Origin: Mycobacterium talmoniae
Lineage (GTDB): Bacteria > Actinomycetota > Actinomycetes > Mycobacteriales > Mycobacteriaceae
Direction: 5' to 3'
Length of the DNA: 34,537 nucleotides
Assembly (NCBI GenBank): GCA_002967005.1
Contig: PPEA01000611.1
Span: forward strand, 1 to 34,537
Positions 15,940 to 23,890 of the stretch are shown here, piece by piece. Position numbers and translations under genes: made by a program. The notes beneath the pieces were generated by a model. It saw nothing but the letters and a program-made list of their open reading frames with translations. It was not told the origin of the DNA and made no database searches. The first letter of the stretch is position 1. Each line of letters opens with the position of its first letter.

Positions 15940-16329
15940 GTGGCTGATGTCTCTCACCTGCATCCGTTGGTGCAGGATGCGCTCCGGACTGGCAGGGTGC
16001 CCGACCCCGGCGAGTTGGCACGTGTGCTGAGCAAGGAGAGAGACCGCCCCGAAGCAGATGTACTCGCACAGATCAACGAGGTGCTGGCGGGCGAGGAGGA
16101 GACCGACGAGCCGCTCGACCCACCACACCCGGACGAGGAGATATTCCGGAACAGGTACCGCAAGCTCGTTGACGCCATGATCGCCGCGTGGCACGAGGAG
16201 AACCCGTCCGCTGGCAACATCCCGACAGAGCAGCGGGAGCGGATCGAGGATCACTGCAACCGCCAGATACAGCATGCCTGGCGGCTCCATCAGCAGCGGC
16301 TCGCCATGGAGCACGAGACGGACTTATGA
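15940..16329 (+). CDS. Small acidic protein of unknown function
   Basis: A 129-residue soluble protein, rich in Glu and Asp in its middle (EVLAGEEETDEPLDPPHPDEE) and predicted mostly helical, with a basic, His-containing C-terminal helix (HCNRQIQHAWRLHQQRLAMEH). It has no signal peptide or membrane segment, and I do not recognise the family. The GTG at 15940 has only a weak purine stretch upstream. It lies 33 bp after the exported protein, so it may end that transcript. A cytosolic acidic protein behind a secreted toxin-like pair is a reasonable immunity candidate, but that is conjecture. Confidence 0.55.
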   Translation: MADVSHLHPLVQDALRTGRVPDPGELARVLSKERDRPEADVLAQINEVLAGEEETDEPLDPPHPDEEIFRNRYRKLVDAMIAAWHEENPSAGNIPTEQRERIEDHCNRQIQHAWRLHQQRLAMEHETDL

Positions 16330-16379
16330 GTTGATCCCCGACGGTCGGGGTGGTGTTCAGTCGGCCGTGACGCCGGCGA

Positions 16380-16545
16380 CGGCGTTGCGGGGCGGCGATC
16401 TGGCCCACCACCGCCACTGCCCGCGCCGGGCTCAGCCTGCCCGCCTGCGTCAGCACCGCCCGCAATGTGTTGCCGTCGCGCACATTCACCACATCACCGG
16501 CGTGACACCGCTGTTGGATCAGCGGGGCGGCAACCGGCGCCCGTG
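16380..16545 (-). pseudogene. Relic resembling part of a Ser/Thr protein kinase domain
   Basis: The minus-strand frame reads GNTLRAVLTQAGRLSP followed by ARAVAVVGQIAA. This resembles the alpha-D/alpha-E segment of mycobacterial PknD/PknH-type kinases (LR.vL...G.L.p.rAV.iv.QiA.AL). The expected continuation (ALDAAH, then HRDVKP) is absent, and stops or frame changes flank the segment. No lobes or catalytic loop are present, so it cannot be a working kinase. The call rests on a short motif. The rest of the gap 16330-16654 shows no gene. Confidence 0.35.
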
Positions 16546-16654
16546 CTCACGGTAGTTCACGACACGGAATCGTCGATCGGCAATGGATTGAGTAATTCGC
16601 CAATCATGCGCCTCGTCGGACTGGAAATCAGGCGTCACCTAGACAGAGGCGGTA

Positions 16655-16681
16655 TGATGTCATTTGTCATATTTGACATCA
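16655..16681. promoter_or_regulatory. Inverted repeat TGATGTCA-N11-TGACATCA, candidate autoregulatory operator
   Basis: Perfect 8-bp arms (16655-16662 and 16674-16681) lie 28 bp before the antitoxin-like start. The left arm overlaps TATGAT (16653-16658), a plausible -10 box, so a bound protein would block the promoter. This is the usual layout for autorepressed antitoxin genes. Confidence 0.6.
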
Positions 16682-16708
16682 CTCTCCACCGGAAGGGGGC
16701 CGATCGAC

Positions 16709-17080
16709 ATGAGCGTCTTCCCGCTGCGGTTGCCGAGCCAAGGCCTTCGGGAACTGGTTCGCGAGGTCGCTGCCAGCGAGCGGATCAGTCAAAACGAGTT
16801 CATCGTGCAAGCTGTCGCCCACGAGGTCCTCCTGCGGGGAGCCACCCTTGCGGATGACCTCGAGCGCGCCGCGAAGCGCATTGGTGAGCTCACCGACGCC
16901 GAATACGCGAAGATTGTCGACCGCAGCCTTGCCGACTTTGCCCAGGGCGAGGGACTGGCTGAGCCGTTACCGGCACGCGCGATCGACCTCGAGGACGCGG
17001 CTCAAGCCGAACCGGGAACCGACAGTCTCGGAGTGGTGGCCGCGTTTGAATCGGCTCGGGCGGACTCGGCGCAGGACTAA
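16709..17080 (+). CDS. Ribbon-helix-helix-like antitoxin partner of a Fic protein
   Basis: A 123-residue protein. The N-terminal 45 residues fit a ribbon-helix-helix DNA-binding fold (FPLRLPSQGLRELVREVA, then SQNEFIVQAVAHEVL). The rest is acidic and helical with a flexible tail suited to toxin binding. GGAAGGGGG lies nine bases before the ATG at 16709; a longer frame from 16664 would begin inside the operator and is rejected. The Fic-like gene starts nine bases after its stop. Together with the palindrome upstream, this looks like an autoregulated toxin-antitoxin operon. It is distinct from the classical Phd/FicA families I know. Confidence 0.7.
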   Translation: MSVFPLRLPSQGLRELVREVAASERISQNEFIVQAVAHEVLLRGATLADDLERAAKRIGELTDAEYAKIVDRSLADFAQGEGLAEPLPARAIDLEDAAQAEPGTDSLGVVAAFESARADSAQD

Positions 17081-17089
17081 CGCGTCCGA

Positions 17090-17769
17090 GTGCCTAGACC
17101 GACGTGGAACGAGGATTGGCCGGGCGACCTCGTTCGGATCCAACAGAACGCCGCGGCGCTCATCCGATCTATCGCAGCTGAGGCTCGCGATTGGTCTGCG
17201 GTGCCCGGTGCTGCTGAGGTTCTGAATTGGCACACCGCCCTCTACGAGGGCTGCCGGGCGCGGTCGCTGGGTACATCGGTCACTTTCGGGGCGACCCGAC
17301 GGTTGCAGAGCTGATCGGCTATGAAGTAGGCGTCGGCCGGCTGCAACCGGACGGGCTACCGGAGAAGGTTGGCGTCTACGCGAAAGATCTGGCGGTCGAG
17401 ATTCCGAGTCTGATCGCACGGATTCATGCGGGGATGCGGCAGTTGGATTCTGTGCTCAAACCGGGGGCGCGCCCGACGACGAGTGACGCCGTGGAGGCGG
17501 TCGTCCTCCTCAGTGCCCGGGTCCATGGCGAGTGGGTCCGGCTGCACCCCTTCGCGAACGGCAACGGCAGGACCGCGCGGATTTGGGCGAATTTCATCGC
17601 GCTGCGCTATTCGCTGCCCGCCTTCGTCAGGGTTAAGCCGCGCCCGGCCAACGGTGCATACGTTCGCGCGGCAAAGGCGTCGATGGGTCGTCCGCCGAAC
17701 TTCGTCGGGGACCACGGGCCCGTCACTGCGTTGTTGGCGCGGATGTTGGCTGAATCGTTGGCCGGCTGA
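17090..17769 (+). pseudogene. Fic-family toxin gene with a 1-nt frameshift
   Basis: The first frame from GTG 17090 reads NEDWPGDLVRIQQNAAALI and reaches LNWHTALYEGC, then goes off track. The second frame picks up at about 17254 with GAVAGYIGHFRGDPTVAELI and continues to 17769. It includes the catalytic loop HPFANGNGRTAR (HxFxxGNGRxxR). Adding one base near 17255 gives a single 226-residue Fic protein of normal length. Either the gene is recently inactivated or the read lacks a base. It follows the ribbon-helix-helix gene, as in toxin-antitoxin operons. Unlike the fic gene at 8401, it has no N-terminal inhibitory S/TxxxEG motif visible, so inhibition would have to come from the partner. Confidence 0.75.
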
Positions 17770-17797
17770 CAGCCCCCGGGTTCGACGCCCCGGCGGA

Positions 17798-18802
17798 TCA
17801 GGGCCTGCAGCAACCGACGTCGGATAGCCGATCCAGCTGCTCCAGCGCCTGATGGGCTTCGCGGTACGCGTCGGCCGCGGCTGCCTGTTGACAGGGCATC
17901 TTCCGCAGCATGGCCACGGCTTTCCCGAGCCGCACCAGCACCTCGTCGACGACGTCCGGAGGAATGTCGACCCTGGCGCCTCGATAGTTGCTCAGGATGC
18001 ACTGGATCGCCTTGGGGAGCCGCCTGGTGTCCGGGGTAATGCCGTCCGCTAACAGGTAAGGCAGCTTCCAGGTGCGCGTGTCATTTGCGGCACCGACATA
18101 CGCGAAGCACTGCATGCCGAGCGCGTACTTCGGATGCAAGATCTCGCAGGCATCGGCGGCACTTGCGGTGAGCGTATCGCCCCAGCTCGGGAGCGTGCCG
18201 AGCTCAACCGTCAAATCGGGGCAAGGTCGGTAGATGCCGTGTAGCGACAACCACCAGAGATCTTCGGGGGCCTGCTCGGTGTCGAGCTTGACCCACACAC
18301 GATGGCGCAGGCCACCGCCGGTGACATCGGCCGCGTACAGCATGGTCGCGTCGCTGACCGCCACCGCCCCGACCCGCTGACCGGCCGCGTAGCGGCGGGC
18401 TTGCCTCAAGGCCGCGTCGATCGCCGCGCGGCGTCCGATGAGCGAACCGGGCCGCTTCACCTCCAGGACCAGCCGCTTGAAACCCAAGCTGGACAGCACG
18501 ATGTCCGCCCATTCCACCTGTGGCTTGACGTCCGTCACCGGCCAGTCGAGGACGGTCGTGAACAAATCCTCGAGGATGTTTTCCGCGACCTTCTCGACCG
18601 GCGGACCAGGTCCGCCTTGCTGGAGTCGCTCACGTCGGCGAGCGGCAAATCCGGGCCATGCGGCACGGATTCGTTCAACGCACCGTCGGTACGAAGCGAG
18701 CTGTCGGAACGAATCGGCGACGGCCGCGCCAGCGACCCGCGAGCTGTCCCCGGGGGTCATTCCCATGACATGACTCACCGCTTCGCCGGGTCGCCCGGTC
18801 AT
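17798..18802 (-). CDS. Solitary PD-(D/E)XK nuclease-like (HsdR N-domain-like) protein
   Basis: A 334-residue protein. After a poorly conserved start it has VEKVAENILEDLFTTVLDWP, then WADIVL and LVLEVKRPGS near residues 98-115. The D and the E-x-K spaced this way match the nuclease core of type I restriction N-domains. The segment AALRQARRYAAGQRVGAVAVSD is the usual following helix and strand. There is no helicase domain. The C-terminal 100 residues are helical and unrecognised. It is convergent with the Fic gene and close to the restriction locus, so a defence role is plausible, though it may instead be a decommissioned domain. The start is uncertain; ATGs at 18766 and 18760 are alternatives. 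Confidence 0.6.
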   Translation of the reverse strand: MTGRPGEAVSHVMGMTPGDSSRVAGAAVADSFRQLASYRRCVERIRAAWPGFAARRRERLQQGGPGPPVEKVAENILEDLFTTVLDWPVTDVKPQVEWADIVLSSLGFKRLVLEVKRPGSLIGRRAAIDAALRQARRYAAGQRVGAVAVSDATMLYAADVTGGGLRHRVWVKLDTEQAPEDLWWLSLHGIYRPCPDLTVELGTLPSWGDTLTASAADACEILHPKYALGMQCFAYVGAANDTRTWKLPYLLADGITPDTRRLPKAIQCILSNYRGARVDIPPDVVDEVLVRLGKAVAMLRKMPCQQAAAADAYREAHQALEQLDRLSDVGCCRP

Positions 18803-18982
18803 GGGTAGAGAGTACGCAGCCCAGGGGGAGACGTTGGCGCTTTATGCAGAAGTCCCACGCGGTTAACGCCGTGCAGCAATCGCTGGCGATACCGCCGTAG
18901 CGGCTCCCGCAGGCGAGCCCAACGCACGGGCGCTTCGGCCATGTGTCCGCGCCATCCACTCACGGGTGTCGGCGACCGTGTA
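18803..18982. other. Intergenic gap with no supported gene
   Basis: This 180-bp stretch separates two divergent genes and must hold their promoters, but I could not pick convincing -10/-35 pairs. No inverted repeat of note was seen. Confidence 0.4.
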
Positions 18983-19915
18983 ATGATCATCGCCGTGGTT
19001 GACACACCTCGCACGCCGCCGCGCCCGGTGGATGTGGCGGCGCTGGTGCCGGAGCTGGCTGGGTATGCCCGGTTTACTACGCGGCTGCATCCGCGGCGCG
19101 GGTCGCCGACCTGTCGGCAGAGTTCGATCGGTGGCCCGATGCTGTGGCCCGAGAACGAGGCTTGGCCCACATGTGTAAACCCGTGGCATTTCTGGGATTC
19201 CAGTGTCATCGGTTCAGAGCCCGACGACAACCATCCGCATAGCGTCCCGAACCCGCTGGTTCCCATATTGCAGCTGTTCGCCGAGGACGCACCCACGATC
19301 CAGTTCCCGCAGGGGACAGACCTGCTCCAAGTGCTGTGGTGCCCGGTCGATCACACCCACCTGCCCGACCAGGAAGAAGCCTACGCCCCTGCGATAACAG
19401 TGATCTGGCGAAATTCCGCCGACCTGCCCGATACAGCTATCGACCCTCCAGCCCCGGTCGACTTCGAGGCGCTATTGATGCCTGGGCCGTGCGTCTTACA
19501 CCCCGAACAGGCCCTCGAGTATCCGCTGGACCTGCCCGAAGACCTCTGGGGCCAGCTCGACAGCCTGGAGGAGGTGAACTGGAACCTCCTCCGAGACCCT
19601 AGCTGGAACGACCTGTCCTACCAATGCGACCTGTCGGTTGCACCGGGCACGAAAGTGGGCGGATGGCCCCGCTGGCACGCCTCTGATCCGTACCGGGTGC
19701 CGTGCCCCGCATGCGGCCGAGACCTCGACCTGCTTGCCTCATTCGACACCTACGAACGCGATGACGGAATGGGCCACTGGGACAGCAGCGACCTCGCCGT
19801 GGACGGCGACCGCGGCAACATCACCGGCATGATCCTGGGGCGCGGCGGCGACCTGCAAATCTTCTACTGCCCTGACGATCCCCGGCACCCAATCCACATC
19901 GACGTCCAGGGATAA
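18983..19915 (+). CDS. DUF1963 (YwqG-like) family protein
   Basis: About 310 residues. The pattern of SSIGGPMLWPENEAWPTC, LLQVLWCPVDH, and later LGGWPRW-like (VGGWPRWHASDPYRVPCPACG) and MGHWDSSDLAVDGDRG fits the YwqG/DUF1963 group. The C-terminal YCPDDPRHPIHIDVQ is typical of its actinobacterial members. Function is unknown; related proteins occur in polymorphic-toxin and immunity settings. A CxxC (PCPACG) may bind zinc. ATG 18983 is chosen over the longer frame from 18941, which has no better ribosome site; GTG 18995 is also possible. It stands alone between the nuclease-like gene and the truncated HTH copy. Confidence 0.65.
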   Translation: MIIAVVDTPRTPPRPVDVAALVPELAGYARFTTRLHPRRGSPTCRQSSIGGPMLWPENEAWPTCVNPWHFWDSSVIGSEPDDNHPHSVPNPLVPILQLFAEDAPTIQFPQGTDLLQVLWCPVDHTHLPDQEEAYAPAITVIWRNSADLPDTAIDPPAPVDFEALLMPGPCVLHPEQALEYPLDLPEDLWGQLDSLEEVNWNLLRDPSWNDLSYQCDLSVAPGTKVGGWPRWHASDPYRVPCPACGRDLDLLASFDTYERDDGMGHWDSSDLAVDGDRGNITGMILGRGGDLQIFYCPDDPRHPIHIDVQG

Positions 19916-19973
19916 CCACCTCCGCTGCCGCACCGAACGGCGTCACAACCGGGGCGACAGTAGGTCGGGCCGA

Positions 19974-20060
19974 TCAGCCGGTCAACCTTCCAAACCGCTG
20001 CTGTGCCGCTTGGCGGGTCGTGCCGAGCGCAACCGCGATCACGGTCCAGAAGTCCCCGCG
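19974..20060 (-). pseudogene. Truncated copy of the small HTH (antitoxin-like) gene
   Basis: Eighty-seven bases are about 92% identical (7 mismatches) to 4903-4989, the 3' end of the intact HTH gene. The minus strand encodes WTVIAVALGTTRQAAQQRFGRLTG-like residues and a stop in the same place, but nothing upstream matches the rest of the protein. The two copies are in the same orientation and bracket 15 kb of accessory genes. It is a relic either of a second toxin-antitoxin pair or of a recombination event. Confidence 0.75.
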
Positions 20061-20108
20061 GCGCCGATAAGGCGCATGTTGGCTGGCAAGCGGTGACACC
20101 ATGTTGAT

Positions 20109-23100
20109 GTGAGCGAGGCTCATGGCGGGCAGCCCAATCTCCGCGGCGACGGCATGACCACAACAGGGGTCCGGTGCGGGTCGTGTGGTGCGGAGCTGTC
20201 GCCGGATTCGCGGTTCTGCAACAAGTGCGGCGCACCGATCGCGCCCGGCGCTGCAGCGGCGGAGTACAAGCAGGTGACGGTGCTGTTCGCCGACGTGGTG
20301 CATTCGATGGATATCGCCGCGACTGTCGGGGCCGAGCGGCTGCGCGAGATCATGGCCGATCTCGCCGATCGGTGCGCCGCAGCGGTGCACCGCTACGGCG
20401 GGACGGTCGACAAATTCACCGGTGACGGGATCATGGCGGTGTTCGGCGCACCGGTCGCGTTGGAGGACCACGCTGTTCGTGCGTGCCTGGCTGCCTTGGG
20501 TGTTCAAGAAGAGGCTAAGCGGCTTGCGGTCCACCTGCACGACCGCGACGGCGTCGATCTGCAGTTGCGGGTCGGGCTCAACTCCGGTGAGGTGATCGCC
20601 GGGGCCGTGGGGTCTGGATCGTTTGGTTACACCGCGGTTGGTGCGCAGGTCGGCATGGCGCAGCGGATGGAATCGGTAGCTCAGCCGGGCGGAGTGATGC
20701 TCAGTGCGTCGACAGCGCGTCTCGTTGATGGCACAGCGGCTCTCGGCGAGGCTGAGTTGGTTCGGATCAAGGGCGCCGGTGAACCGGTCCTCGCCCATCG
20801 GCTGCTGGGCATGGGTGCCGGCCATCGAACCAGCGGGCGGGTTGAGTCGACGCTGGTCGGTCGGCGCCGGGAGATGTCCACCCTCGGGGGCTTGTTGGAC
20901 GATGCCGTCGACGGCCGGGGTGCCGTGGTGGGCGTGGCAGGGCCGCCCGGCATCGGCAAGAGCCGTCTGGTGCGCGAGGTTACCGGGATCGCCCGTCGAC
21001 GGGGCGTGGAGGTGTTCACCACCTACTGTGAGTCGCACACCAAGCAGGTGGCGTTCCATGTCGTGGCCGGGGTACTGCGCGCGGCCACCGGACTTCAGGG
21101 TCTCGACGCGCACACGGCCCGGGTCCAACTCCGCGCCCAAGTGTCCGAGGCCGATCCCGAGGATGTATGTCTGCTTGACGACCTGCTCGGAATTGCCGAT
21201 CCCGAGGTTCGCCTGCCCAAAATCGATCCCGACGCGCGTCGGCGGCGGCTGACCGCACTCGTGAATGCCGCCTCGGTGGCCCGCGGGACGCCGGCGCTTT
21301 ACATCATCGAGGATGTCCACTGGATCGATGACGTCAGCGAGTCGATGCTGGTCGCGTTCCTCACCGTGATCCTGCAGACCCGATCGCTGGTGCTGATCAC
21401 CTATCGCCCCGAATATCACGGCGCACTAGGCGGGGCTGGCGGGGCTCAGAGCATCGCCGTTGCACCCCTGAGTGATTCAGAAACCACCGCACTAGTCGTG
21501 GGGCTGCTCGGCCCCGATCCCTCGGTTGCCGCACTGGGTCGCAGAATCACCGAGCGAGCCGCCGGCAATCCGTTTTTCGCCGAGGAGATGGTGCGGGAAC
21601 TGGTGGACCGTGGCGTGCTGCGCGGGCGGCCGCGCGCATACCGGTTGGCGGGAGAGGTCGGCGAGGTGAGCGTGCCGGCTACCGTGCAGGCGGCCATCGC
21701 CGCGCGTATCGACCGCCTTGACCCGGCTGGCAAGCGCAGGCTGAATGCTGCGGCCGTGATCGGCTCGCGGTTCAGCCGGGCGCTACTGGAAACCCTCGGG
21801 ATTGATCCGGTCCTCGACGACTTGCTGGCGGGGGAGTTCATCGATCAGGTCGTGTTTGGTCGAGGATCTGAGTATGTGTTTCACCATCCACTGATTCGTA
21901 TGGTGGCCTATGAGTCACAGCTCAAATCCGATCGCGCCAACCTGCATCGGCGCGTCGCGGCCGCCATCGAATCACGGGACCCGGCAGCAGCTGAGGAGAA
22001 CGCCGCGCTGATCGCCGAACACCTGGAGGCCGCCGGTGATCTGGACGCCGCCTACCGCTGGCACATGCGCGCTGCGGCGTGGGCAACAAACCGCGACATC
22101 GCCGCGGCGCGACAAAGCTGGGAGCGCGCCACCAAGATCGCCGACGCACTGCCCGCCGATGACCCCAACCGGGCAGCCATGCGCATCGCCCCGCGCACCA
22201 TGTTGTGTGGGACCGCCTACCGAGTCCATATGGATGTGGCCGGTGCCCGCTTTGAAGAACTGCGGGCATTGTGCACTGCCGCCGGGGACACGGCGTCGCT
22301 GGCCATCGCCATGGCAGGGCTGGTGGTCGACCACGCGCATCACGATCGGATCCGGCAGGGCTCAGAGCTGGCGTCGGAAGCCATGGCCCTCACCGAGTCG
22401 CTCGGCGATCCGATGTTGACGGTGGGGCTGTCCTTTGCCCCCATCTACGCCAAGAGCGTGAGCGGCGAGTGGTGTGACGTGTCGCGGTGGTCACAACGAG
22501 TCATCGACCTGGCCGACGGTGACCCGTCAAAAGGAAACTTCCTGTTCGGATCTCCCTTAGCGCTTGCCTATGCGTCGAGGGCCATCGGCCGTTACAGCCT
22601 GGGTCGTCCCGGATGGCCAGACGACCTGCGGAGCGGCCTGACCATGGCCCGCAGCGCCGACCCGATGTCCTACGCCACGGTCGTTGCCTATCTCTATCTC
22701 CCGGGAATAGCGAACGGCGTGCTGATCCCCGATGATCGCGCGATGCGCGAGATAGCGGAGGCCATCCGGATTGCCGAACGATCGGGTGATGACGCCGCGT
22801 TGGCCCTCGCCCGGCTGGCGCTGGGCGTTGCGCTGGTACACCGCGGCACGGATGCGGAGCGTGACCGGGGGCAGAAGGACCTGGCCGAGCTCGGCGACGT
22901 CTTCCAGCGCCGCGGATACCGCTTGGCCGAGTTACCGCTCGTCAATGTGTACGTGGCGCGTGAGCGAGTTCGGCGTGGGGATCGCGACCGTGCGGTACCG
23001 GTCATGCGCGCCGCCGTCGAGCATCTGGCCCGCCAGGGACAACTGCGGGCGTGGGGCATTGTTGCCACCGGTGTGCTGGTGGAGACACTCCTGGATCGCG

Positions 23101-23330
23101 GGGTCGACACGGACATGGTCGAAGCCAAGGCCGCGATCGAGCGGTTAGCGGCCGCGCCAGCCGATGAGGGTCTGGTGATACGCGACATCTGGCTGCTGCG
23201 GCTACATGTTCTGCTGGCGCGGGCGCACGGCAATGGCGCGGGTTACGCGGACCTACGGGATCGCTACCGCGACATGGCCAGAACGCTTGGCTTTGCGGGG
23301 CACATCGGGTGGGCCGAGGCAATGCCGTGA
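20109..23330 (+). CDS. Class III nucleotide-cyclase-like / AAA ATPase / helical-repeat regulator
   Basis: A 1073-residue multidomain protein. A zinc ribbon comes first (CGSCGAEL...FCNKCGAPI, about 23-42). A class III cyclase-like domain follows (about 50-230) with metal-binding Asp in VLFADVV and a second in FTGDGIM. A STAND/AAA-type ATPase comes next, with Walker A GPPGIGKS near 277 and Walker B ALYIIEDVHW near 396. The rest is TPR-like helices. The cyclase site is unusual: the substrate Asp is Gly (FGYTAVG) and the transition-state Asn is Gly (VGMAQRM), so activity is doubtful and it may act as a sensor. The start may be GTG 20109 or ATG 20154, and no strong ribosome site is seen. Confidence 0.85.
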   Translation: MSEAHGGQPNLRGDGMTTTGVRCGSCGAELSPDSRFCNKCGAPIAPGAAAAEYKQVTVLFADVVHSMDIAATVGAERLREIMADLADRCAAAVHRYGGTVDKFTGDGIMAVFGAPVALEDHAVRACLAALGVQEEAKRLAVHLHDRDGVDLQLRVGLNSGEVIAGAVGSGSFGYTAVGAQVGMAQRMESVAQPGGVMLSASTARLVDGTAALGEAELVRIKGAGEPVLAHRLLGMGAGHRTSGRVESTLVGRRREMSTLGGLLDDAVDGRGAVVGVAGPPGIGKSRLVREVTGIARRRGVEVFTTYCESHTKQVAFHVVAGVLRAATGLQGLDAHTARVQLRAQVSEADPEDVCLLDDLLGIADPEVRLPKIDPDARRRRLTALVNAASVARGTPALYIIEDVHWIDDVSESMLVAFLTVILQTRSLVLITYRPEYHGALGGAGGAQSIAVAPLSDSETTALVVGLLGPDPSVAALGRRITERAAGNPFFAEEMVRELVDRGVLRGRPRAYRLAGEVGEVSVPATVQAAIAARIDRLDPAGKRRLNAAAVIGSRFSRALLETLGIDPVLDDLLAGEFIDQVVFGRGSEYVFHHPLIRMVAYESQLKSDRANLHRRVAAAIESRDPAAAEENAALIAEHLEAAGDLDAAYRWHMRAAAWATNRDIAAARQSWERATKIADALPADDPNRAAMRIAPRTMLCGTAYRVHMDVAGARFEELRALCTAAGDTASLAIAMAGLVVDHAHHDRIRQGSELASEAMALTESLGDPMLTVGLSFAPIYAKSVSGEWCDVSRWSQRVIDLADGDPSKGNFLFGSPLALAYASRAIGRYSLGRPGWPDDLRSGLTMARSADPMSYATVVAYLYLPGIANGVLIPDDRAMREIAEAIRIAERSGDDAALALARLALGVALVHRGTDAERDRGQKDLAELGDVFQRRGYRLAELPLVNVYVARERVRRGDRDRAVPVMRAAVEHLARQGQLRAWGIVATGVLVETLLDRGVDTDMVEAKAAIERLAAAPADEGLVIRDIWLLRLHVLLARAHGNGAGYADLRDRYRDMARTLGFAGHIGWAEAMP

Positions 23331-23351
23331 CGGTGGGCCCGGCGGCGACGT

Positions 23352-23560
23352 TCAAGCGGCGATCACCGCGACGTCGTAGGCGGATAACTGATCGTTGGCG
23401 GTAATGATCGTCAGATCGAGGAGCTGTACTTGAGCGACCAGGACGCGGTCGAACGGGTCCCGATGGTGGTCGGGAAGCTCGGCGGTCCGCAACGTGTGTG
23501 CGTGGTCGCCCGGCAACGGGGCAGTCCCGGAGCGGCGCATGGCGTCGGGCACATAACTCC
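23352..23560 (-). pseudogene. 3' relic of a vapC (PIN-domain) toxin gene
   Basis: The minus strand encodes LPDHHRDPFDRVLVAQVQLL followed by LTIITANDQLSAYDV, the unmistakable C-terminal half of VapC toxins (LP..HRDPFDR.L.AQ, the T.D acidic pair). Some similarity continues back to about 23560 (MRRSGTAPLPGDHAHTLRTAE). The N-terminal half with the first catalytic Asp is missing, and the upstream codons are unrelated. No vapB is present. It lies downstream of the regulator in the opposite orientation. A longer open frame reaching 23615 adds unrelated residues. Confidence 0.75.
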
Positions 23561-23645
23561 GCGAGCAAACTTGCTGAAATGGCGTGGTGGCTACACCGCA
23601 GGCGCTAATCTGCAACCGTCACTACGGCATCGAACAGGACCCCAC

Positions 23646-23852
23646 ATGATTCGCGCATTGCTGATCGCTGCCGGCATCGTCGCCGGCGCCGCAATCACTC
23701 CGCTGCCCTCGGCCGTCGCGGGCCCGCCCTATAAGAACTGCACCGAAGCGCACAACGACGGTCGCTACAGCATCCCCCAGGACGACCCGGCCTACTCGTC
23801 CAAGCTCGACCGAGACGGCGACGGCTATGCCTGCGAGCCCAAGCCGCGGTGA
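23646..23852 (+). CDS. Small exported Excalibur-domain protein
   Basis: A 68-residue protein with a signal peptide (ALLIAAGIVAGAAITPLPSAVA). After it comes an Excalibur domain: YKNCTEAHNDG, then a calcium-loop-like DRDGDGYACE. Excalibur domains bind Ca2+ through the DxDxDG..C loop, with two cysteines forming a disulfide; they occur in secreted actinobacterial proteins. The whole mature protein is this domain. The ATG at 23646 fits the signal peptide exactly; no strong ribosome site is visible. It is unrelated in function to its neighbours as far as can be seen. Confidence 0.88.
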   Translation: MIRALLIAAGIVAGAAITPLPSAVAGPPYKNCTEAHNDGRYSIPQDDPAYSSKLDRDGDGYACEPKPR

Positions 23853-23890
23853 CACGGCGGTAAGCCCTTCAGCCGACTAACGTGGCCGCC

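Noticed and set aside
19974-21419. A 481-codon minus-strand ORF over the cyclase-like gene
   Set aside because: It is antisense to the conserved cyclase/AAA domains. Only the final 29 codons correspond to anything real, the truncated HTH copy.
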